64,000 nt of DNA from an uncultured Methanobacteriaceae archaeon (GTDB taxonomy: Archaea; Methanobacteriota; Methanobacteria; Methanobacteriales; Methanobacteriaceae): NCBI GenBank assembly GCA_947259185.1, contig CAMYKT010000002.1, forward strand, positions 31,902 through 95,901, read 5' to 3'. This document shows positions 20,443-30,760 of the stretch, piece by piece. Numbering within the stretch: position 1 is the stretch's first letter; every line of letters begins with the position of its first letter. The position numbers and the translations under genes are program-made. The notes beneath the pieces were generated by a model. The model worked only from the letters and a program-made list of their open reading frames with translations, did not search any database and was not told the origin of the DNA.

Positions 20443-20979
20443 TCAGGGCAGAGGTTCTATTATTTTAGATGGTTTAAGGAAAAATATGATGATTCCATCG
20501 GCAATTAAAAATAGTCCGATTAAAACCGCCAGGTAATAGGAATCCAGTTGAATACCTGCTATTATTTGATAAATGATGCTCAGATAGATTATTCCCAAAA
20601 CAATGCTAAGTAGGCCAGTGCTGCCCCATTTACCATTAACTTGTTTCCGGAATAGGAAAGTAATCATCCCGAATACCAAAAGCATTATTCCCACTACCAC
20701 CAGCCAGAAATTTAGTAAAGGGTCAAAAGAAATTATACCTGTATAATAAACTAAAGCACTGATAATGGCTAGAATCCCAATTAAGAACACCATTGAGCCG
20801 AATAGTTTACTATCTTCCTGGATATTGAAGCTTAAGAAAACCCAGGCCATACCTAAAAAGAGGAGGCCTAAGCCAGTTACCATGGCCGTGGTGAAAAAAT
20901 AGAAAAGAGGCATTATAATTATCAATATCCCGATTATTATTTCTAAAATGCCCAGTTTGTTATATAAATCTTTTTTCAT
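20443..20979 (-). CDS. DUF308/HdeD-like membrane protein
   Basis: 178 residues with six hydrophobic segments, beginning MKKDLYNKLGILEIIIGILI. The six-helix pattern of short segments matches the HdeD/DUF308 family, implicated in acid resistance in enterobacteria but of unknown function in archaea. The start is ATG 20979, preceded by GGGTGA; an upstream in-frame ATG at 21069 would add a non-hydrophobic extension without a ribosome binding site. Confidence 0.75.
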   Translation of the reverse strand: MKKDLYNKLGILEIIIGILIIIMPLFYFFTTAMVTGLGLLFLGMAWVFLSFNIQEDSKLFGSMVFLIGILAIISALVYYTGIISFDPLLNFWLVVVGIMLLVFGMITFLFRKQVNGKWGSTGLLSIVLGIIYLSIIYQIIAGIQLDSYYLAVLIGLFLIADGIIIFFLKPSKIIEPLP

Positions 20980-21324
20980 TTGCTTCACCCGAAATCCCTT
21001 GTTATAAATTTGTATAAGATGATATTTAAATCTATGGAAGGTGATAGTTAGGTCTTTAGCCCATCCCATTATATCCTGAAATAATTAATCACAAAGATTA
21101 AATAAAACCTCTTAAAGATATCTCATCGGAAAAAGGTTGCCTTTGTCCACTAAAAGGAGGTAGATGCCAGGTAAGATAACTGAATGACTAAATGCATATT
21201 AAAGTTTTATTGAGCGTATAATAACCGTAAATAGCTTATAATCATTTAAATTATAATTTAAGACTTTATATGACCACCATAAGTATTATTTAAACTATGA
21301 TTTATTTTAAAAAGGAGTGATAGG
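20980..21324. promoter_or_regulatory. Promoter region of amtB-glnK
   Basis: A TATA-like CTTTATATG near 21264-21272 lies ~55 bases before the amtB start. Further upstream GGAA-N6-TGCC (21128-21141) is one base off the NrpR consensus GGAA-N6-TTCC but ~135 bases from the TATA box, so its role is doubtful. No other gene seen. Confidence 0.4.
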
Positions 21325-22560
21325 ATGGTAGCAATAATCAACTCAGGCGACACCGCCTGGATGATGATTTCAACTGCTCTTGTGATATTAATGACCATAC
21401 CCGGGTTATCTCTGTTTTATTCTGGATTAATTCGCAGACATAATGTTTTAAACACCATGTTTCTTTCATTTATTACCTTCGCTATTGTGAGTATATTGTG
21501 GTTTGTTTTTGGTTATGACCTGGTATTTGGGCAGGATATATCCGGATTAATTGGATACTTACAAAATCCATTTTTTAGTGGATTTTTAGAGACAAAAGCC
21601 GTGTCGAATCTGGCCCCCACCATACCAGGAGGCCTTTTTGCACTATTTCAAATGACCTTTGCCGCCATAACCGTAGCGCTGATTTCAGGAGCCATTGTAG
21701 AACGTATGAAATTTTCAGCGTGGCTTTTATTTGTTCCATTATGGATGATACTGGTTTACATCCCTATAGCCCACTGGGTATGGGGAGGCGGATGGTTGGC
21801 CCAATTAGGAGTCATTGATTTTGCCGGGGGCCTGGTGGTTCATTTAAGTAGTGGTGTAGCTGCACTGGCACTGGTTTTATTATTAGGGGTTAGAAAAGAC
21901 ATGCGTCTTCTGCCTCATAATCTGGGATATTCCGTGATAGGGACCGGGCTTTTATGGTTTGGCTGGTTTGGATTTAATGCAGGTTCAGCACTAAGTGCCG
22001 GAGACCTGGCCGTGGCAGCCATGATTGTAACCAATGTTTCAGCTGCAGCAGGTATGTTAGGCTGGGTTCTAATGGATAAATTTAATACGGGAAAGCCAAC
22101 ACTTTTAGGTGCTCTTTCCGGGGCTATTGCTGGTTTAGCAGCTATTACCCCAGCAGCAGGATATGTTAATGTAACTGCCGCTTTAGTAATAGGTTTTGCA
22201 GCTTCAGTTATATGTTACTATGCAGTATCTCGCCTGAAACCCCGTTTAGGTTACGACGACGCGCTGGATGTGTTTGGGATCCACGGAGTATCTGGAGTGG
22301 TAGGAAGTATATCTGTAGGTATTTTTGCCCTGCCAGTACTAAACAGTACCCTGCAGTCTGGAGGTTTAATCACTGGAAGTTTCAGTCTCCTGGGTAGTCA
22401 GATTTTAGCCGTTCTGGTGGTGGCCGGTTACTCTTTTTTAGTAACACTGGCCCTGGGTAAGCTAATTAATAAGATTGTGGGTTTAAGGGTGAGGGAAGAC
22501 CACGAAATTCAGGGTCTGGACATCAACCTTCATGAGGAATCTGGTTACAGATTATCCTAG
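21325..22560 (+). CDS. amtB: Ammonium transporter, Amt family
   Basis: 411 residues, eleven predicted membrane helices. Typical Amt motifs: [30 protein letters not shown] with the pore His, [13 protein letters not shown], and [15 protein letters not shown] with the second pore His. It imports ammonium as the preferred nitrogen source of methanogens and is regulated by the GlnK encoded next. The C-terminal tail [22 protein letters not shown] is the GlnK-docking segment. Ribosome binding site GGAGTGAT. Confidence 0.97.
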   Translation: MVAIINSGDTAWMMISTALVILMTIPGLSLFYSGLIRRHNVLNTMFLSFITFAIVSILWFVFGYDLVFGQDISGLIGYLQNPFFSGFLETKAVSNLAPTIPGGLFALFQMTFAAITVALISGAIVERMKFSAWLLFVPLWMILVYIPIAHWVWGGGWLAQLGVIDFAGGLVVHLSSGVAALALVLLLGVRKDMRLLPHNLGYSVIGTGLLWFGWFGFNAGSALSAGDLAVAAMIVTNVSAAAGMLGWVLMDKFNTGKPTLLGALSGAIAGLAAITPAAGYVNVTAALVIGFAASVICYYAVSRLKPRLGYDDALDVFGIHGVSGVVGSISVGIFALPVLNSTLQSGGLITGSFSLLGSQILAVLVVAGYSFLVTLALGKLINKIVGLRVREDHEIQGLDINLHEESGYRLS

Positions 22561-22608
22561 ATATTTTTAAATGGATGATTAATAAGATTATATCCATAAA
22601 AATATTAA

Positions 22609-22980
<372 letters not shown>

Positions 22981-22981
22981 T

Positions 22982-23008
22982 CTACCTATTTTTATTTTTT
23001 TTAGGTAG
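22982..23008 (+). terminator. Hairpin terminator of amtB-glnK
   Basis: CTACCTA (22982-22988) and TAGGTAG (23002-23008) are perfectly complementary with a T-rich 13-base loop, directly after the glnK stop and before a convergent gene. Confidence 0.55.
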
Positions 23009-23084
23009 TGATGTTAGTTTTTATATTTTCTATTTTTTTAGAAAGTTGGAGTTTCTTTTTTTATTATACTATCCGTACCGAATA

Positions 23085-23603
23085 TTAAGTCCCTTTTTGG
23101 CGTAGTATAAATTTGAAGCGGTAAAAAATGGATATTGAAGCAATAGCTAAAACCAGGATTAATAATATATTCCATACAAATTGGTAGGGGAATATTAGAG
23201 ATATTAATATTGCTAGCATTAAAAATGATCCAAAAAACTTGCCTGCAGGATCATAGATCAGTTTTTCTAATGTAGAAGACATTATAAAAAGGGAGAACAT
23301 GACCAGTAATAGTAGTGGGAGTAAGAGTGGATACCATCCCTTAATTCCCATCCCCAGAAAGCAGGTGCTTATAAATATAAAATCAGCAGTCACATCAATA
23401 TAAGCTCCCTTATTAGAATTTACATTCATTTTCCGGGCCAGGTATCCATCTAAAAAATCCGTTAAGATTGCTAAAAGAAATACTAGAAGGGAATAAAAGT
23501 ATAATCCATTTAAAAATAAGTAGGCCCACACCGGAGCGGCTGTAATCCTCATAAGGCTTAATAAATGAGGTATATTTTTTTTAAAAAAAATTGAAAAATC
23601 CAT
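23085..23603 (-). CDS. CDP-alcohol phosphatidyltransferase
   Basis: 172-residue membrane enzyme of lipid head-group transfer. The full motif DGx2ARx8Gx3Dx3D is present as DGYLARKMN...GAYIDVTAD, so it should be active. Possible products are archaetidyl-inositol, -serine or -glycerol phosphate; which one cannot be told. The start chosen is ATG 23603, with GTGGAG 5 nt upstream; the TTG at 23624 is also possible. Confidence 0.88.
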   Translation of the reverse strand: MDFSIFFKKNIPHLLSLMRITAAPVWAYLFLNGLYFYSLLVFLLAILTDFLDGYLARKMNVNSNKGAYIDVTADFIFISTCFLGMGIKGWYPLLLPLLLLVMFSLFIMSSTLEKLIYDPAGKFFGSFLMLAILISLIFPYQFVWNILLILVLAIASISIFYRFKFILRQKGT

Positions 23604-23928
23604 TTTTGCTCCACTGAAATTCAATCTGCAGATTTTTTTTAATCATGAGAGATTTTAAGGTTATAAACACGGGATTTTATATTTTAATAGCATATAATTG
23701 TATCCATTAATAAATAATATCCTGTCTATATTTTTTTTTATTTTTTTAAAAGGGTTATAGCAGGGTTAGTGTATCAGGGAACTTCTGAAGGTTTATTTGA
23801 ATTGTAAAGTTAAAGTGTGTTGAAATGCTACACTATCTCAAATCCATAATTAGCAATCTATTAGCAAAAAACATTCTAATAGTCTCTTCAACCCCCACCA
23901 ACTGGAAAGCCCTTTTATTGCAAAAGAT

Positions 23929-23973
23929 TATATATTAAAAATTACCATATTTGATTATCGGAATAAGGCTTCC
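23929..23973 (+). promoter_or_regulatory. Promoter with NrpR-type operator GGAA-N6-TTCC
   Basis: A TATA box (23929-23937, TATATATTAA-like) predicts a transcript start near 23960. GGAATAAGGCTTCC at 23960-23973 exactly fits GGAA-N6-TTCC, the established operator of the methanogen nitrogen repressor NrpR, placed over the start site. The downstream gene pair is therefore likely derepressed in nitrogen limitation (inference). No gene is seen in 23604-24059. Confidence 0.65.
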
Positions 23974-24059
23974 TTCTTCCTTATAACGTGGGTTCAAGCT
24001 GAATTGTAAAAAAAAAGGAGCATTAAATAAGTTATTCAAAATCAAATAGGAGTGCTACA

Positions 24060-24584
24060 ATGGTGCAAAAGATTCTGGTATTAAAAAATCAGGGTTCTTT
24101 AGAATTAGAAAGTCAATCCTGGCTGGAGTTAAAAATATTTAACTATCAAAGAATTACAATCGATAAAACCCACAACTATCTTTTAAAAAAGAGCGAAGAG
24201 GATAATTTCTATTCCCTGCAGGAGATGCTGGAAGAAGTAGACGGAGTTATGATTTTTGTTTTAAATTCCCCGGCTGAAGTAATTCGGGACATGGTGGATA
24301 TTCTAAAAAGTAGAGATATTCCCTATGTACTGCTTATGGAAGAACCCCACCGGGAAATATCCCAAAGGGAAGGTGAAGTTTTACAGGTGGATAAACAGGT
24401 GGAAAGCATAATCCTGGCCTTTAACCGTTTATCCCATCTAATCGAAAAAAGAAACCAGGCCCCCCAGTTAAAGCAGCAGAAAGTTAAGCTTCAGCAGCTG
24501 GAAAGTCATGCCCGGAAAAAAAAGAGGGTGGTAAAAAAATCACCCCAAAAAAAATGCAGGACCTGGAAGACAAAGGAGATTTAA
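24060..24584 (+). CDS. Unknown protein, possibly the N-terminal domain of a PII-like fusion
   Basis: 174 residues. VDGVMIFVLNSPAEVIRDMV and RDIPYVLLMEE resemble the C-terminal half of small GTPase-like Rossmann domains, but no P-loop is visible. The last ~45 residues are a Lys/Gln-rich linker (LKQQKVKLQQLESHARKKK). It ends 31 bases inside the next gene in another frame; one extra A in the A8 run at 24547-24554 would join both into a 287-residue protein. Good ribosome binding site AGGAGTG. Function unknown; nitrogen-linked by context. Confidence 0.6.
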   Translation: MVQKILVLKNQGSLELESQSWLELKIFNYQRITIDKTHNYLLKKSEEDNFYSLQEMLEEVDGVMIFVLNSPAEVIRDMVDILKSRDIPYVLLMEEPHREISQREGEVLQVDKQVESIILAFNRLSHLIEKRNQAPQLKQQKVKLQQLESHARKKKRVVKKSPQKKCRTWKTKEI

Positions 24585-24922
24585 CAAAGGTTAAATTTAA
24601 TTTAGATCCGGGATTAATGGGTGAAGTAAAAGATTGTCTGGATACATCTGGTTTTTCAAATATTACAGTAACTGAACTTAAACATTCCCAGCAAATCCAG
24701 GTAAAAGAAATCTATCGGGGAAATGAAATCTTCAGAAAACGGATTAATCAAAGAGCCCGGCTGGAAGTAATGATGGTTATAAAAGAGGACGAAGTGGAAT
24801 ACCTTCTAAGTAGCCTTTCCCACATTAAAGACCCTGGACTGGGAAATTCACTGGTTATCAGTAAGTTGCAGGATATTATAAGAATAAGTAGTCAGGAGAG
24901 GGGACTGAATGCCGTGGACTAA
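24554..24922 (+). CDS. Divergent PII-superfamily protein
   Basis: 122 residues clearly related to GlnK: shared spacing of IYRGNEIFRKRINQRARLEV (compare [19 protein letters not shown]) and LQDIIRISSQERGLNAV at the C-terminus (compare [13 protein letters not shown]). The T-loop Tyr region is altered and shortened, and the B-loop reads KDPGLGNSLVISK. No proper ribosome binding site precedes ATG 24554, favouring either coupling to the overlapping gene or a continuous fusion. It probably senses nucleotides in nitrogen control. Confidence 0.8.
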   Translation: MQDLEDKGDLTKVKFNLDPGLMGEVKDCLDTSGFSNITVTELKHSQQIQVKEIYRGNEIFRKRINQRARLEVMMVIKEDEVEYLLSSLSHIKDPGLGNSLVISKLQDIIRISSQERGLNAVD

Positions 24923-24980
24923 AAAAAAAAGAAATAATTAAATTTAAAGGTTTATAATTAAAAAAATAACTCAGGATCTT

Positions 24981-25862
24981 TTACCATCCTCTTTCCTGCA
25001 TACGATCAGAATCAGATATTTCACTTATTTCCAGTCCATGCATTGCTTTTCCCAGACCGCGGGATACTTCCGAGAGTATCTGGGGGTCATCATAGTGGGC
25101 CGTGGCTTCTACAATAGCCCGGGCAAATTGTTCCGGGTTATCTGATTTGAATATACCAGATCCTACAAATACACCATCTGAACCAAGCTGCATCATCAAT
25201 GCCGCATCTGCCGGGGTGGCTACTCCACCTGCAGCAAAGTTAACCACCGGGATTTTGCCCAGTTTAGCGGTTTCTTTTACCAGGGGTAGTGGTGCTTCGA
25301 TTTCACGAGCTAGAGCCCATAATTCTTCTTCATCTTTATTCTGTATCTCCCTGATCTGACTCATAATCATACGCATGTGGCGAACTGCTTCCACAATATT
25401 ACCAGTTCCAGGTTCACCTTTAGTACGAATCATAGCAGCACCTTCATCAATTCTTCTTAAAGCTTCTCCAAGGTTTCGGGCACCACAGACAAACGGTATG
25501 GTGAACTTTTTCTTATCAATATGGAATGATTCATCTGCCGGAGTTAAAACTTCGCTTTCATCAATCATGTCCACCCCTAAAGACTCGATAATCTGGGCTT
25601 CTGCAAAGTGGCCAATCCTCACCTTGGCCATGACTGGAATAGAAACTGCATCTATTATCTCTTCTACCTTGGTAGGGTCGGCCATACGGGCTACTCCACC
25701 TGCAGCACGGATATCAGCCGGTACTTTTTCCAGGGCCATGACTGCAACTGCACCTGTTTCTTCAGCAATAGCAGCTTGTTTTGCATTTACAACATCCATT
25801 ATAACTCCGCCTTTAGTCATCTTGGCAAAGCCTTTTTTTAAAACTTCGGTTCCATGTAACAT
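24981..25862 (-). CDS. pdxS: Pyridoxal 5'-phosphate synthase lyase subunit
   Basis: 293 residues. Makes PLP from ribose 5-phosphate, glyceraldehyde 3-phosphate and ammonia supplied by PdxT. Begins [33 protein letters not shown] contains the catalytic Lys, and [27 protein letters not shown] is the phosphate-binding end. pdxT is not in the window. Strong ribosome binding site AAGGAGG. Confidence 0.97.
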   Translation of the reverse strand: MLHGTEVLKKGFAKMTKGGVIMDVVNAKQAAIAEETGAVAVMALEKVPADIRAAGGVARMADPTKVEEIIDAVSIPVMAKVRIGHFAEAQIIESLGVDMIDESEVLTPADESFHIDKKKFTIPFVCGARNLGEALRRIDEGAAMIRTKGEPGTGNIVEAVRHMRMIMSQIREIQNKDEEELWALAREIEAPLPLVKETAKLGKIPVVNFAAGGVATPADAALMMQLGSDGVFVGSGIFKSDNPEQFARAIVEATAHYDDPQILSEVSRGLGKAMHGLEISEISDSDRMQERGW

Positions 25863-26167
25863 AGGATAATCCTCCTTATCTAAACTCAGTGTGAATTTAA
25901 TTCAAGGTAAATTATTGATTACACATAAATTTAAATAAGCATAGCTAAATAAAGTAATCAATAACAATCAGTTTGATTTTAGAATAATAAATACTTTAAC
26001 TATAAAATTAAGATTAATTGATAATTCAACTAAAAAGTAAAAATCTTATGAGATTTACCCTGGATAAATTTAAATAAAGATAATTGGTTAATAGAATACC
26101 TGGATTTTAATTCTAATACCATAATATAGGCTTAAAGACTGTATAATTAAAAAAAAAATGTGATAAC
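25863..26167. other. Intergenic region between divergent pdxS and a small membrane gene
   Basis: 305 AT-rich bases with several TATA-like stretches able to serve both genes. No further gene or clear inverted repeat seen. Confidence 0.4.
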
Positions 26168-26362
26168 ATGGTTCAAGAAGTATTTACTGGATCCTTAATT
26201 TATTCCCACATATTACCTGCTATTTTAGGTTTTTTAAGCATAATATTTCTATGTAATGGAATAATGGATGATAATAAAACCTATACCATAATGGGTGTAG
26301 TGATGTTTTTTACAGCAGGTTTATTGCCCTTTGTAATTTTACCTATAATTTTAGGGGTGTAA
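26168..26362 (+). CDS. Small membrane protein
   Basis: 64 residues, two predicted membrane helices (~10-30 and ~40-62) joined by a short charged turn (DDNKT). GTGATAAC precedes the ATG. Not recognised beyond this; probably a Methanobacteriales-specific protein. Confidence 0.55.
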   Translation: MVQEVFTGSLIYSHILPAILGFLSIIFLCNGIMDDNKTYTIMGVVMFFTAGLLPFVILPIILGV

Positions 26363-26394
26363 GTGCATTTAAACCCACTAAATCACTATAAAGA

Positions 26395-26422
26395 CTTATT
26401 TGAGGTAAGTTTTCTAAATAAG
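26395..26422. terminator. Hairpin between convergent genes
   Basis: CTTATTT (26395-26401) pairs with AAATAAG (26416-26422) around a 14-base loop, between the small membrane gene and the PfkB gene; usable from both sides. Confidence 0.4.
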
Positions 26423-26443
26423 CATTTATTTTAAAAATAGAAA

Positions 26444-27292
26444 CTAAATCCTGTTTTCCAATTTTCTGGTGGCTATTTGAGCTGCAAATTTCCCGCATTT
26501 AATTGAATCTTTATTATTTTTTTTACAACTTAAATAAGCAGCCAGATAGGTATCACCCAGTCCTGTGGGGTCACCCATTTGAGAAGGGGGATAGGCCTTA
26601 ATTTTATGCACCTGGTCCTGGGAGTAAATTAAAGAACCCTTATTCCCACAAGTTATAACTATTTCTTCCGGGCCATAAGAAGCCAGCCTGTTAATAGACT
26701 CCATAAATGTTTCTTTTCTATTTAGTTTTATGGCTTTCAATTCATTTTCATCTAAAAATAATATCCTCACCATTTTTAGTAGTTCTTCAAACTCTGGCCT
26801 TAAATTCAAGTTTATATCACAATTTTTAAGGTTTCTTAAATAGCCCTGGGCCCCAGCATATAAGGGGATATCTTTTTTAGATAACCATTTAACGGTGGAT
26901 AGGGGAATATCAGAGGATAATAAGGGAGAGAGTATTATACCCTCAAAGTCCATTTCTTCAGATTTGAAAATTTTTAAAAGATCTTCTGTAGTTAAGGGTA
27001 TATTAGGGGCATTGGAACGTTGTATGCGTTTATTAGGATCGTTATTGAAGTATTTATTTTCAAAGCGGACTGTTTCTTTTTTAAATACGGGTATTAATTT
27101 TGTTTTTTCTGGAAATTCGTTTAAGAGGTGCTGGTCATCTGCAGCTAAGGTTACCACTGCGGTGTGGTTTAAATTTAAACTGGAAAAAACCCGGGACTGA
27201 TAATATACCGCCCCTCCCACCGAATGAGTTTTTAAAGCATTTTTAATGATGGTATCCTTACTTAATGGTCCTAAAATTAAAAATCCACTCAT
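26444..27292 (-). CDS. PfkB family sugar kinase
   Basis: 282 residues. The C-terminal anion-hole motif reads MGDPTGLGDTYLAAYLSCKK, with the catalytic Asp in GLGD; the N-terminal GGAVYYQSRVFSSLN is a degenerate version of the usual GGN motif. Phosphorylates a sugar or sugar-like substrate, unidentified. It lies 52 bases downstream of a HisA-like gene; related PfkB and HisA-like genes occur with C1-cofactor synthesis genes in methanogens and methylotrophs (recollection), so a role in that pathway is a possibility only. Confidence 0.85.
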   Translation of the reverse strand: MSGFLILGPLSKDTIIKNALKTHSVGGAVYYQSRVFSSLNLNHTAVVTLAADDQHLLNEFPEKTKLIPVFKKETVRFENKYFNNDPNKRIQRSNAPNIPLTTEDLLKIFKSEEMDFEGIILSPLLSSDIPLSTVKWLSKKDIPLYAGAQGYLRNLKNCDINLNLRPEFEELLKMVRILFLDENELKAIKLNRKETFMESINRLASYGPEEIVITCGNKGSLIYSQDQVHKIKAYPPSQMGDPTGLGDTYLAAYLSCKKNNKDSIKCGKFAAQIATRKLENRI

Positions 27293-27344
27293 AATATTCC
27301 CTGATTAGCTTAAGTAATTTATATAAAACACCAAAAAAATATAT

Positions 27345-28028
27345 TCATAAATGAATTTGTCCATTATGCAGGGCAGATCCAATCAGAACCTTTTTTATAC
27401 CCTGAGTATTTAATTTTTCCTTATCTTCCGGGGTAATACCCCCACCCAGTATAAGGGATGGTTTAAGATCAATAAATTTTTCTATTAAGTCTTTATTGAA
27501 TCCTTTATAGGTACCTACCTGGGATATATCCAGTAATATGATCTCAGGAAGATTTAATTTTATTAACTTATCCTTGAATTCTTCCAGGGTCAAGTCCAAC
27601 TTAGGAGCATATAGTTTGCCCTTTTTAACATCCACACTCACCACCATGCGGGAGGCAGGGAACTTTTCACAGATTCTATCCAGCTCCTCCACGCTTTCTA
27701 GTGTTTCTGTGGCCACGATTATTTTGTAGGCAAATTTGAGGGCGAATTTAAATGTTTCCAGATTCCTAACCCCACAATCTAAAATCACTGGTAAAAAAAG
27801 GTTGATTTTTTGAGCCACATCCAGATTAGAGCCCTTTTTTTCAATCATATCCAGGTCAGCCACATAAATCTGCCGGGCTCCATTTTGTCTAAGGGAATTG
27901 GAAATCATCACCGGATCACTGGAAGTACTATAAACAGTTTTTAAAGGAGTATAAGTATCTCTTTTACCTGATTGTCCTGATACAGCTATTCCTGATTTTA
28001 AATCCAGAACGGGAATTACTTCCATCAT
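27345..28028 (-). CDS. HisA-like TIM-barrel protein of unknown substrate
   Basis: 227 residues, (beta/alpha)8 fold like HisA: VIPVLDLKSGIAV at the start with the first catalytic Asp position, YVADLDMIE, and the phosphate-binding LILGGGITPED and KVLIGSALHNG. It differs from true HisA in length and sequence around strand 1, so histidine synthesis is unlikely. It pairs with the PfkB kinase downstream. Confidence 0.8.
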   Translation of the reverse strand: MMEVIPVLDLKSGIAVSGQSGKRDTYTPLKTVYSTSSDPVMISNSLRQNGARQIYVADLDMIEKKGSNLDVAQKINLFLPVILDCGVRNLETFKFALKFAYKIIVATETLESVEELDRICEKFPASRMVVSVDVKKGKLYAPKLDLTLEEFKDKLIKLNLPEIILLDISQVGTYKGFNKDLIEKFIDLKPSLILGGGITPEDKEKLNTQGIKKVLIGSALHNGQIHL

Positions 28029-28194
28029 AAAAATTGTTTATTTTTCCATTAATTATAATTATCGAATATAGCCGATTAAAAAATTAATCTAAAAAAAAAA
28101 CATCCAATTTTTTTTTTTACAGTGACCCCCTATGGCTATTTATAAATAAATTCTTCAGGTAAGATTAGCTAAAAAAACCTGAAAAATTATTTTA

Positions 28195-30312
28195 CTATTT
28201 TCTAAAACTCAAATTTCTGGTTTTATTCCCTATACGGTAAGCATTTAATATTACCACAATACTTAAACCCATATCTCCTACTAAAACACCCATCCATAAA
28301 GGAACAAATCCAAATACCGCCAGTATAGCCAGGGAAGTTTTAATTAAAATAGATGTATAAACGTTCTGTTTAACTATAGCCATGGTTTTTTTACTTAAAT
28401 TAATCAGATAATCCACTTTAGATATGTCATCATTCATTAGGGTTATATCTGCAGTTTCTATTGCCACATCAGAACCATTAATTCCCATGGCAATACCCAC
28501 ATTTGACCGGGCCAGTGCAGGAGCATCATTTACTCCATCACCAATCATGGCCACACTTCTATATTTACTTGATAGTCTTTCCACGATTTTTACTTTATCT
28601 TCAGGTAATAGTCCAGAATAATACTCATCAAGGGCTAATTTTTCTTTTACTACTCTGGCTGTCCCCTGGTTATCTCCGGTGAGCATTATTGTTTTAATTC
28701 CCCTGCTTTTTAATTGGGAAATGGTATTGATGGAGGTATCCCTTATCTTATCTGAGAGTCCAATGACCCCCATAAGGTGGTGTTCATTCCCCAGGATTAT
28801 GGTGGTTTTACCTTCATTTTCCAGTTTTTCTATAATTTCATCAGGATATTCAATATTATCTGCAAATAAACTCTTTTTACCAATATAGAATATTTTATTA
28901 TTGATTTTTCCCTTTAAACCCTTACCAGTGATTGATTCGAATTCTTTAATTTCTTTAAGTTTTATATTTGATTCCTGAGCATAGTTAACCATAGCCTGGG
29001 CCAGGGGATGTTTAGATTTTGATTCTAGTGATGCTGCTATTTGGGAAATTTCAGGGAGGGAATAATTATTTAAGGGGATGATATCTGTAATTTCTAATTT
29101 TCCCCGGGTGAGTGTTCCGGTTTTATCAAAGACCATGGCTTCAATATTTTGCATTTCTTCTACATATTCTCCACTTTTTATTAATATTCCCTTTCGACTT
29201 GCAGCGGTTATTCCAGAAACCATAGATATGGGTGTGGATATGGCTAAAGCACAGGGACATGAAACCACGAGAAGAACTAAAGCCCGGTAAAACCAGGTGT
29301 CAAAAGAAAGGCCCAGGATAAAATGAGGTACGGTGGCCACAATTAGGGCCATTCCTATAGCCAGGGGAGTGTAATAATTTGCAAATCTATCAATGAAAGC
29401 TTCAGTTTTTGATTTTTTCAACCGGGAATCTTTAACCAGCTTTATAATCTTAGATATTATAGTTTCATCACTCTTTTTGGTAACCTGTACCTCCAGATAG
29501 CCTTCTCCATTGAGGGTGCCAGCAAAAACTTTGCTGCCTTCTACTTTAGTTACCGGTATGCTTTCTCCAGTTATATGGGCCTGATTTACATCAGAATTAC
29601 CTTCAATTACCAGTCCATCTACTGGAATTTTATCACCAGGCCGTATCACCACAATGTCTCCCGGTTCAATAGTTTCTACATTAACTTCCAATTTTTGATT
29701 ATTCTTTTTAATAGTTGCAGTTTCCGGGGCCAGTTTTAACAGGGCGCCTATTGAATTTCTGGCTCTTTCACCCGCACGTTCTTCTAAAAATTCAGCAATA
29801 TAGAACAAAAATATAACTGATGCTCCTTCTGCGCCTTCACCTATTAAAAAAGCACCTACTACGGCAATGGTAGCTAAAAAGTTTATATTGAATTTACCTT
29901 TAAAAAATGATTTTATTCCCTGGGGAATGGATTTATAGCCAGAAAGGGCGACTACCATTAAAAATAATATTTCTGAAGGAAGTTTATAGGTGGTAAAAAA
30001 ATTAAAATATAATCCTAGAATGAAAATTAGGGCAGATATACTTATTATGTAAATATGTTTTCGTCTTTTAGCCGGTTCTTTTTCTTCAAATAGGTCTGCA
30101 GCACAGCATCCACAGGAACTTTCTATATCATTTTGATTATGTTTTTTTTTAATATTTTGTTCAGCATTGCATTCTTTTATTTCTGGTTTGAAATTTTTAT
30201 ATTCCTGATCTTTTATTCCTGATTCGTGATTATGACTACAGCAAAAATTGTCAGTTTTTTGTGCAGGTATTTTTTCAGGGTCTATTTCATTTTTCTCATT
30301 TTTCTGTGCCAT
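28195..30312 (-). CDS. cadA: Heavy-metal P-type ATPase, Cd/Zn exporter type
   Basis: 705 residues, P1B-type pump. The N-terminal ~65 residues are His/Cys-rich ([19 protein letters not shown]) in place of a classic GMTCxxC domain. Then TGES actuator ([11 protein letters not shown]), transmembrane CPCALAIST at ~352, phosphorylation site DKTGTLT at ~397, the HP motif KSKHPLAQA, and [20 protein letters not shown]. The CPC plus Zn/Cd-type sequence and the nearby CadC-type regulator indicate export of Cd2+, Zn2+ or Pb2+. Ribosome binding site AGGTGAG. Confidence 0.93.
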   Translation of the reverse strand: MAQKNEKNEIDPEKIPAQKTDNFCCSHNHESGIKDQEYKNFKPEIKECNAEQNIKKKHNQNDIESSCGCCAADLFEEKEPAKRRKHIYIISISALIFILGLYFNFFTTYKLPSEILFLMVVALSGYKSIPQGIKSFFKGKFNINFLATIAVVGAFLIGEGAEGASVIFLFYIAEFLEERAGERARNSIGALLKLAPETATIKKNNQKLEVNVETIEPGDIVVIRPGDKIPVDGLVIEGNSDVNQAHITGESIPVTKVEGSKVFAGTLNGEGYLEVQVTKKSDETIISKIIKLVKDSRLKKSKTEAFIDRFANYYTPLAIGMALIVATVPHFILGLSFDTWFYRALVLLVVSCPCALAISTPISMVSGITAASRKGILIKSGEYVEEMQNIEAMVFDKTGTLTRGKLEITDIIPLNNYSLPEISQIAASLESKSKHPLAQAMVNYAQESNIKLKEIKEFESITGKGLKGKINNKIFYIGKKSLFADNIEYPDEIIEKLENEGKTTIILGNEHHLMGVIGLSDKIRDTSINTISQLKSRGIKTIMLTGDNQGTARVVKEKLALDEYYSGLLPEDKVKIVERLSSKYRSVAMIGDGVNDAPALARSNVGIAMGINGSDVAIETADITLMNDDISKVDYLINLSKKTMAIVKQNVYTSILIKTSLAILAVFGFVPLWMGVLVGDMGLSIVVILNAYRIGNKTRNLSFRK

Positions 30313-30339
30313 CTGATACTCACCTAAAACATTAGTTCA

Positions 30340-30376
30340 GTTCATATGATTGTGTATTCATATGAACATATATTTA
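30340..30376 (-). promoter_or_regulatory. cadA promoter with perfect 10-8-10 inverted-repeat operator
   Basis: GTTCATATGA (30340-30349) and TCATATGAAC (30358-30367) form a perfect inverted repeat with an 8-base spacer. A minus-strand TATA box TTAAATATATG (30366-30376) borders it, so the operator covers the predicted transcript start. This suits an ArsR/SmtB-family repressor, most simply the adjacent CadC. Confidence 0.65.
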
Positions 30377-30548
30377 ATGATTATGGTGAAAACCGAAATA
30401 AAAAAAAAAATAATATAGAATAAAAAAAGTTTTTCTTAGATGTTTTTCTGAAATGTAAAATAAAATTTCGATTAATTATCCGTATACACTGATTAAAAAA
30501 AATATTCTACCAAAAATTATATAAACAGAATAATAACACCCTTAAAGC

Positions 30549-30734
30549 ATGAAAAAAGAAGCTAAGAGTTTAAATGAATTTTGGTCTGCATTAATTTCTG
30601 CTGCAATTGGAGGGTATTTAGGAACCTATATTGCAAACTTATTAAATCTCCATTGGATAATATTAGGATTATTAGTGGCAATTATATTTTTAATTTCATA
30701 TAAGTTATTTCTTATTTTATTTAAAAAAATTTAA
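30549..30734 (+). CDS. Small membrane protein between cadC and cadA
   Basis: 61 residues. A soluble basic N-terminus (MKKEAKSLNEFWSAL), then two hydrophobic stretches (~15-33 containing GGYLGTYIANLL, ~36-58). Weak ribosome binding site. It is encoded on the opposite strand to its neighbours. Function unknown. Confidence 0.45.
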   Translation: MKKEAKSLNEFWSALISAAIGGYLGTYIANLLNLHWIILGLLVAIIFLISYKLFLILFKKI

Positions 30735-30760
30735 TAAATAGAAAAAAGTATTTTTTTAAA

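Noticed and set aside
21128..21141. GGAA-N6-TGCC as an NrpR site for amtB
   Set aside because: One mismatch in the short consensus and ~135 bp upstream of the TATA box; not sufficient to call.
21155..21187. AAGGAGG followed by ATG and a 7-codon ORF upstream of amtB
   Set aside because: Spacing of only 3 nt and no stable hairpin; likely chance.
23940..24003. tRNA-like GGGTTCAAGC
   Set aside because: No matching acceptor, anticodon or D stems around it.
27345..28028. True hisA of histidine synthesis
   Set aside because: Length and strand-1 sequence differ, and no other his genes are adjacent.
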